Shown piece after piece: positions 5,871 to 9,937 of a stretch of DNA of 9,937 nt. The position numbers and the translations under genes are program-made. This DNA comes from an uncultured Robiginitomaculum sp. GTDB lineage: Bacteria; Pseudomonadota; Alphaproteobacteria; Caulobacterales; Maricaulaceae. Positions within the stretch are counted from its first letter, which is position 1. Every line of letters begins with the position of its first letter. The notes under the pieces are model-generated. The model was not told where the DNA came from. It searched no databases and saw only the letters and a list, made by a program, of their open reading frames with translations. The DNA is taken from positions 1 through 9,937 of the forward strand of contig CALKXN010000318.1 of assembly GCA_938003555.1 (NCBI GenBank). Reading direction: 5' to 3'.

Positions 5871-6548
5871 ATGAAACATTTATTTATAAGCGCGGCCATC
5901 GCCGCTTTGACGCTTAGTGCCTGCTCCAGCGGCTCGGCGTCATCTTCATCTAAAACGGTCGACGCCATTGCCGCTATGCCGACCTCCGGCCCGCAGGCGC
6001 CCTTTATGCGCCCTGACGCCGTGCCGGCCGGGCAATCCACCGCCATGTTTGCGGGCGGCTGTTTTTGGTGCATGGAAAAAGACTTTGAGAGCCTGCCTGG
6101 CGTCTCCGAAGCGATTTCAGGATATACAGGCGGCAGCGCCGATAATCCCAATTATAAACAAGTGAGCTACACCGAGACGGGCCATTACGAGGCTGTTTTG
6201 GTTTTATATGACCCGAATGTTGTGACGTATGGCGAGCTGCTGGATCATTACTGGGTCAATGTCGATCCAACAGATCCTAACGGTCAATTTTGTGACAAGG
6301 GCAGCAGTTACCGCACCGCGATATTTGCCACGCCTGAGCAGATAGATGAAGCCAGCGCGTCTAAAGATGCGATTGTGAAATCCGGCAAAGTTGAGCGCGT
6401 TGTGACGCCCGTTGAAATGGCGACGACATTTTACCCCGCCGAAGATTATCATCAGGATTACTACAAGACGAACCCTGTGCGCTATAAAGGCTATCGTTAT
6501 GGCTGCGGACGTGATGCGCGTTTGAAAGAGCTTTGGGGGTCCAAATAA
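5871..6548 (+). CDS. msrA: Peptide-methionine (S)-S-oxide reductase MsrA, lipoprotein form
   Basis: MsrA reduces methionine-S-sulfoxide in oxidised proteins. From ATG 5871 the product has 225 aa and begins MKHLFISAAIAALTLSAC, a lipoprotein signal with lipobox LSAC and lipidated Cys18, so it should act outside the cytoplasm on periplasmic or outer-membrane proteins. A Ser/Ala/Thr-rich linker follows. The catalytic site GGCFWCMEKDFE has nucleophile Cys64. Further family blocks are SGYTGG, VSYTETGHYEAV, DHYWVNVDPTDPNGQFCDKG, SSYRTAIF and FYPAEDYHQDYY. A Cys near the C-terminus in YGCGRD (Cys212) probably serves as resolving cysteine. The frame is open back to ATG 5829, but that start would bury the signal peptide behind 14 residues including charged ones, so 5871 (or ATG 5865) is preferred. 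Its TAA (6546-6548) directly abuts the stop of the convergent gene. An exported MsrA needs an electron donor such as a DsbD/thioredoxin-type relay, not seen here. Confidence 0.95.
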   Translation: MKHLFISAAIAALTLSACSSGSASSSSKTVDAIAAMPTSGPQAPFMRPDAVPAGQSTAMFAGGCFWCMEKDFESLPGVSEAISGYTGGSADNPNYKQVSYTETGHYEAVLVLYDPNVVTYGELLDHYWVNVDPTDPNGQFCDKGSSYRTAIFATPEQIDEASASKDAIVKSGKVERVVTPVEMATTFYPAEDYHQDYYKTNPVRYKGYRYGCGRDARLKELWGSK

Positions 6549-8042
6549 TTACCGACTCGTCGTGGGTGTATAGCCTTTGGCGGCCCACACATAGAGCGTG
6601 CGGGTTTTCCCGCCGCCTAAATCTATGCTGATCGTGCCGAGGCGTTCAAGCTGTTTGAAATCATCCGCAAATTCATCGGCGTAGTGGTCATAATAATTGA
6701 TAAGCAATATGGCTTTGTCCCCCGCGGCTAATGGAGCGGTTGCTTCGGCGTGATTATGGGGCGCGCTTTTATACATCCACATGCGTAGCGGCGCTGTGTC
6801 GCCAAGGTCATAATAATTCATATCGTAAAATGTTAAGCGGTGATCAAAGGCGATGGAGTCAAAGGCTTCGCCCTTCCATCCGGCCTGATAATAGGGAAGG
6901 ATTGCGTCGCGCGTTTCCACCCATCCACGCGTGCGCTTGAAGGCATTGGCTTGTCCTACGGCGTCGGCAAAGGCGGGGAATAATCCGCCGGCCATTAAGG
7001 TCAGGCCCAAAGCTGTATTGATGCATAGCCCAGCGATAGCGCTTTTTCGCCAAACTGGGCGCGACGCGATAAATTGCGCCGCAAGCAAACAGGCGGCGAC
7101 ATAACTTGTAACGGCCCAATTGGCATTTGCGCGCGAGAGCAAAGCTTGCACGCTAATTACCGTAATGGGTATGATGACGAAAAAGGCAAGCATACGTGTT
7201 TGCGCCTTTGTGTCTTTGCGAAAGGCTGCCCATAATGCGGCAACATAAATGACCAGCATGACTGGCCCGAACACGCCCAATTGACTGGCCCAAAATTCGA
7301 GCAGTTCTAACGGATGGAATAGGGGGCCATTTAAATTTGAATTTGCTGCCGTATGCGAGACGGTTTGGAAGTCATTCTGCGCGTTCCAGATAATATTTGG
7401 CGCGAAAATCATCCCGGCGACGATAATCACGATTAGACTGCGCGGATGCAGCAAAGCTGTTCGTGTTTGCGTATCAAAAATAATCGCCAGCGCCAAAGCC
7501 GGAAGGAAAAACATCATGGCATATTTCGCCATTAGCCCCAGCCCAATCGCGACGCCCAGACCAAGCGCCCAGCGCGAAGTGGGGCGGAGTCTCAGTTTGC
7601 CCAGACACAGCAGCGCAAAAGCCCAAAGCGTCAGAAGCGGAACGTCTGTGCTGATGATACCCGAAGATAAAAACACGGCGGGCATAAGCAAGAAAATAAG
7701 CGCGGCCCAGAACCCTTCACGCGCGGTGAAATATGTCTTGCCTGCAAAATATAATATCGTCGCCGTTAGCGCGTGGAATATTGGAGAGCCTAACCGTGCG
7801 GCCCATTCGGCATCGCCAAATATACCCGTCGTTCCCGCGATGATCCATGCAATTAAGGGCGGCTTTGAGAAATACCCAAAATCCAAATCCTGCGCCCAGC
7901 TCCAATATTGCGCTTCATCGCCATGCATACCGACTTGCGAAAAGGGCAGGCCGATAATTCGGATGGCAGAGATACCCAATATGAGCCACAGAGCATAGCG
8001 GCCATAATTGGCGATTGGAGCGGATTTTGGTAACATAATCAT
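6549..8042 (-). CDS. ArnT/PMT-like (GT39-type) integral membrane glycosyltransferase
   Basis: This 497-aa GT-C enzyme probably moves a sugar from a polyprenyl-phosphate carrier to an acceptor on the periplasmic side. The first loop carries the acidic catalytic motif GDEAQYW (D42, E43) followed by FGYFSKPPLIAW (55-66), the hallmark of the PMT_2/ArnT group. A second acidic motif is STDVPLL (131-137), and WNAQNDF (219-225) and RANANWAVTSY (304-314) are also typical. About nine or more hydrophobic helices span residues 17-354, and a C-terminal hydrophilic, presumably periplasmic domain runs from about 357 to 497. ATG 8042 has a purine-rich GGCAGAG upstream; ATG 8036 is an alternative two codons in. 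It is convergent with msrA and divergent from murI. The acceptor (lipid A, other glycolipid or protein) is unknown. Pairing with the GT2 enzyme at 4903-5823 is inference from biochemistry and proximity. Confidence 0.88.
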   Translation of the reverse strand: MIMLPKSAPIANYGRYALWLILGISAIRIIGLPFSQVGMHGDEAQYWSWAQDLDFGYFSKPPLIAWIIAGTTGIFGDAEWAARLGSPIFHALTATILYFAGKTYFTAREGFWAALIFLLMPAVFLSSGIISTDVPLLTLWAFALLCLGKLRLRPTSRWALGLGVAIGLGLMAKYAMMFFLPALALAIIFDTQTRTALLHPRSLIVIIVAGMIFAPNIIWNAQNDFQTVSHTAANSNLNGPLFHPLELLEFWASQLGVFGPVMLVIYVAALWAAFRKDTKAQTRMLAFFVIIPITVISVQALLSRANANWAVTSYVAACLLAAQFIASRPVWRKSAIAGLCINTALGLTLMAGGLFPAFADAVGQANAFKRTRGWVETRDAILPYYQAGWKGEAFDSIAFDHRLTFYDMNYYDLGDTAPLRMWMYKSAPHNHAEATAPLAAGDKAILLINYYDHYADEFADDFKQLERLGTISIDLGGGKTRTLYVWAAKGYTPTTSR

Positions 8043-8126
8043 TGCTCTGCCACTGCGCGGCCAAAAAATAAACTAATTTGACACGAAAGATTGCAAACTA
8101 AAGCAACGAATCATTTAAGGGCAATT

Positions 8127-8930
8127 ATGGGTCATCGGGCATTGATATTTGATAGCGGCATGGGCGGCTTGTCTGTGACGCAGCACATTCGGGCACATAT
8201 GCCCGGATTGGCGATGACCTATGTGGCCGATGATATGTTTCGTCCTTATGGTAATAAAAGCGCGCAGGCCTTGCGCGCGCGTTTGCCGGGTCTGCTCGCG
8301 ACATTAGAGATGGCGACCCAGCCAGATATTATTGTGCTGGCGTGTAATACGGCATCAGTAACGGCGCTGAGTGAAATTCGCGCCGCCGTCGGCGCGCCCG
8401 TTGTTGGCGTTGTTCCTGCGGTTAAGCCGGCGGCGCTGACCTCGCGCACGCGCACGCTCGCGGTGCTGGGCACGCCCGGAACGGTCAAGCGTAAATATGT
8501 AGATGATTTAATTGAAAACTTTGCCGGTGATTGCCGCGTGCTGCTCCAAGGCTCCACGGCGCTTGTGGCCTTAGCCGAAGATAAGATGTCAGGGCGAGGC
8601 GTGGATATGGACATATTACGCCGCGAAGTCGCGCCCCTTTTTGAGAGGCGTTTCGGCGCAGACATTGATACTGTCGTTTTGGCCTGCACGCATTTTCCGC
8701 TGCTGGTTGATGAGCTTAAACAGGTCTCGCGCCAGACTATAAATTGGGTGGATAGCGGCGAAGCGATTGCGCGGCGCGTGACATCACTTCTGTCTAAGCG
8801 GCCTGAAAACCGCCGCATGGAACCGCCGGACTGCGCGCTGTTGATGGGCCCTGATGCAGAGCTTGCTCGCCGCGATGTCTTTGCGCAATATGGATTTAAA
8901 CGCGTTGTCGGGCTCTACCCCAATATCTAA
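8127..8930 (+). CDS. murI: Glutamate racemase
   Basis: MurI interconverts L- and D-glutamate, supplying D-Glu for peptidoglycan. The 267-aa protein has usual family length. It opens RALIFDSGMGGLSV (DSG at 9-11), has RPYGNKS (39-45), the first catalytic cysteine in ACNTAS (Cys73), VGVVPAVKPA (93-102), LGTPGTV, the second catalytic cysteine in ACTHFPLL (Cys187) and VDSGEAIA (208-215). The frame is open upstream to TTG 8091, but ATG 8127 is preferred: it has TAAGGG at 8116-8121, 5 nt before, and begins directly with the family N-terminus. A TTGACA hexamer at 8078-8083 could be a -35 box, but no good -10 follows at 16-18 bp. The TAA at 8928-8930 overlaps the stop codon of the convergent yqaA-like gene. 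Confidence 0.95.
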   Translation: MGHRALIFDSGMGGLSVTQHIRAHMPGLAMTYVADDMFRPYGNKSAQALRARLPGLLATLEMATQPDIIVLACNTASVTALSEIRAAVGAPVVGVVPAVKPAALTSRTRTLAVLGTPGTVKRKYVDDLIENFAGDCRVLLQGSTALVALAEDKMSGRGVDMDILRREVAPLFERRFGADIDTVVLACTHFPLLVDELKQVSRQTINWVDSGEAIARRVTSLLSKRPENRRMEPPDCALLMGPDAELARRDVFAQYGFKRVVGLYPNI

Positions 8931-9547
8931 TGCGCGCCAAAGATCATCGGGCTAATGCCCCAATGCCAAATAGAATATAATCCAACAAGCAAAGCGAAGA
9001 CGATTATCGTTGCCAGCGCGAAGTTCTTGCGAATATAATCTTCTGCAGTAACGCCGTATTTCTTGATAATGCCTGCAACCAAGAAGAACCGTAAAGATCG
9101 CGCCATAACGCTGGCCATGATGAACAGCCCAAAGTTCAGCTTAAGCGCTCCGCTCATGATCGTGATGATCTTGTACGGGAAAGGCGTCAGGCCCGCGCCA
9201 AATACGGCCAAGGTCCCGTGTGTGTCATAGAGGCGTTGAAGTGCCTCCATTTTATCGCCCTTGCCTAATGTCTCAATGATGGGCTGCGCGATGGCATCCC
9301 AAAACATCCAGCCAATCAGATAACCAAGGATGCCGCCCAGCACTGACGCGACGCTACAGACAAAGGCATAACGCCAAGCCCGATCAGGCCGCGACACGAC
9401 CATAGGGATCAACATCACATCCGGCGGAATGGGAAAGACGGAACTTTCGATAAAGGATATGGCCGCCAAAGTCGGCTCAGCACGCTTATGCCCTGCCAAG
9501 GCTTTGACGCGGTCATACATGTTTTCGAGAAAAGAATTTATGCTCAT
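8927..9547 (-). CDS. YqaA/DedA-like inner-membrane protein (VTT/SNARE-associated domain)
   Basis: This 206-aa membrane protein has features of the DedA/VTT superfamily, YqaA branch. They include SFIESSVFPIPPDVMLIPM (31-49), where the acidic and proline-rich re-entrant part sits, a glycine-rich helix GGILGYLIGW (71-80), GAGLTPFPYKIITIMSGA (117-134), MARSLRFFLVAGI (148-160, with Arg150 and Arg153) and a last helix at about 178-196. DedA-like proteins are implicated in lipid-carrier or phospholipid translocation and membrane homeostasis; the exact role of the YqaA branch is not firmly known. Length and motif order match the family. ATG 9547 starts the conserved N-terminus; the Shine-Dalgarno is weak. 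Its TAG (complement of 8927-8929) overlaps the murI stop by two bases. The gene upstream on the same strand ends in a terminator, so this gene needs its own promoter in 9548-9583. Confidence 0.88.
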   Translation of the reverse strand: MSINSFLENMYDRVKALAGHKRAEPTLAAISFIESSVFPIPPDVMLIPMVVSRPDRAWRYAFVCSVASVLGGILGYLIGWMFWDAIAQPIIETLGKGDKMEALQRLYDTHGTLAVFGAGLTPFPYKIITIMSGALKLNFGLFIMASVMARSLRFFLVAGIIKKYGVTAEDYIRKNFALATIIVFALLVGLYSIWHWGISPMIFGAH

Positions 9548-9572
9548 AGGGGCGCTATACCTTTAAAACCCT

Positions 9573-9608
9573 AAACAAATAAAAACGCCCCCGACAAGCG
9601 GAGGCGTT
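9573..9608 (-). terminator. Rho-independent terminator of the small lipoprotein gene
   Basis: Read on the minus strand, AACGCCTCCG (complement of 9599-9608), a 5-nt loop and CGGGGGCGTT (complement of 9584-9593) form a 10-bp GC-rich stem with one T-G wobble. It is followed at once by a U-rich tract, TTTATTTGTTT (complement of 9573-9583). It lies 31 bp past the lipoprotein stop at 9640. On the plus strand the wobble becomes a C-A mismatch and no U-tract follows the stem, so it is directional. Confidence 0.85.
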
Positions 9609-9639
9609 GAATTTAATTTAATCTCTCTCGAAATTTAGC

Positions 9640-9937
9640 TTAGCAGCCTTTATTGTCAGCGATCTTTGTAAGATGGCGTTGGCGCTCTTGAACGAGTTCT
9701 TCAGCGTCTTTTGCATCGACATAGTTGCCAACTGCTGCAGGCCAGAAGAAGACGGCGGCGGCGATATTTGCGCCTGATGCGCCTTTGTTTTTCTTGGCTT
9801 CGCGCATAACGCGCTGCATGTCGTCAAATTCAGTTTGAATTTCAGCACATGAAAGCTTTGTGTCACCAGGCTGCACTACGGCAACTTTTTCAGTGTGTGA
9901 ACATGCGCCCAAGATCATGGCTGCGGCTGTTACAGCC
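9640..9937 (-). CDS. Small lipoprotein of unknown function (N-terminus cut by window)
   Basis: The frame runs from the right edge to TAA (complement of 9640-9642) and encodes at least 98 residues. Just inside the edge it reads AVTAAAMILGACSH, the end of a lipoprotein signal peptide with lipobox LGAC. The true start is therefore beyond the window, and an internal ATG at 9918 should not be taken as the start. The mature part has a helical, charged stretch LSCAEIQTEFDDMQRVMREA, a KKNKGASGAN linker, a hydrophobic segment NIAAAVFFWPAAVGNYVDA that could dip into the membrane, a second charged helix VQERQRHL and a terminal Cys. Two cysteines remain besides the lipidated one, one near the N-terminus of the mature part and one at the very end, and they could form a disulfide. 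I do not recognise a named family. It has its own intrinsic terminator at 9573-9608. Confidence 0.82.
   Translation of the reverse strand, partial: AVTAAAMILGACSHTEKVAVVQPGDTKLSCAEIQTEFDDMQRVMREAKKNKGASGANIAAAVFFWPAAVGNYVDAKDAEELVQERQRHLTKIADNKGC

Noticed and set aside
8078..8106. TTGACA as a sigma-70 promoter for murI
   Set aside because: The -35 hexamer is perfect, but no acceptable -10 lies 16-18 bp downstream (8100-8106 reads aaagcaa), so it is mentioned only within the murI entry.
9618..9866. 82-aa minus-strand open frame overlapping the small lipoprotein
   Set aside because: It lies in another frame of the same strand; the lipobox and terminator placement support the 9640-9937 frame instead.

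Overview
The window looks like a piece of an alphaproteobacterial chromosome. The core genes have moderately high GC and favour GC-ending codons, their protein motifs look proteobacterial, and a dispersed palindromic element near the left edge resembles those scattered through many alphaproteobacterial genomes. A marine or stalked-type lineage (Hyphomonadaceae/Parvularculales-like) is my guess only; there is no rRNA to confirm it.

Layout. 1-251: 3' end of a probable homoserine dehydrogenase gene (+). 262-364: palindromic repeat. 411-1841: class I CPD photolyase (+). 1842 to about 3740: sharply AT-rich DNA carrying one gene, a P-loop NTPase of about 534 aa (+), which looks horizontally acquired. 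3577-4326: about 750 bp with no convincing gene, holding a diverged tandem repeat (period about 191 bp) and a run of inverted repeats. 4327-4713: TerB-like protein (-). 4903-5823: membrane-anchored GT2 glycosyltransferase (+). 5871-6548: lipoprotein MsrA (+). 6549-8042: ArnT/PMT-like GT39-type integral membrane glycosyltransferase (-). 8127-8930: glutamate racemase (+). 8927-9547: YqaA/DedA-like membrane protein (-). 9640 to the right edge: small lipoprotein (-), cut by the window, with a good intrinsic terminator.

How the genes relate. The right half is largely cell-envelope work: a GT2 enzyme of the polyprenyl-phosphate-sugar synthase type, a GT39 enzyme of the type that uses such lipid-linked sugars, an exported methionine sulfoxide reductase, glutamate racemase for peptidoglycan, a DedA-like membrane protein and a lipoprotein. 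The GT2/GT39 pair could form one glycan-modification pathway although the genes converge with msrA between them. Two convergent pairs are packed extremely tightly: msrA/GT39 stops abut, and murI/yqaA stops overlap.

The best candidate for something undescribed is the AT-rich P-loop NTPase gene with its structured, repeat-rich downstream DNA. It fits a single-gene accessory cargo, possibly defence, but the sequence alone does not prove that. I saw no CRISPR array, transposase, integrase, tRNA or rRNA.
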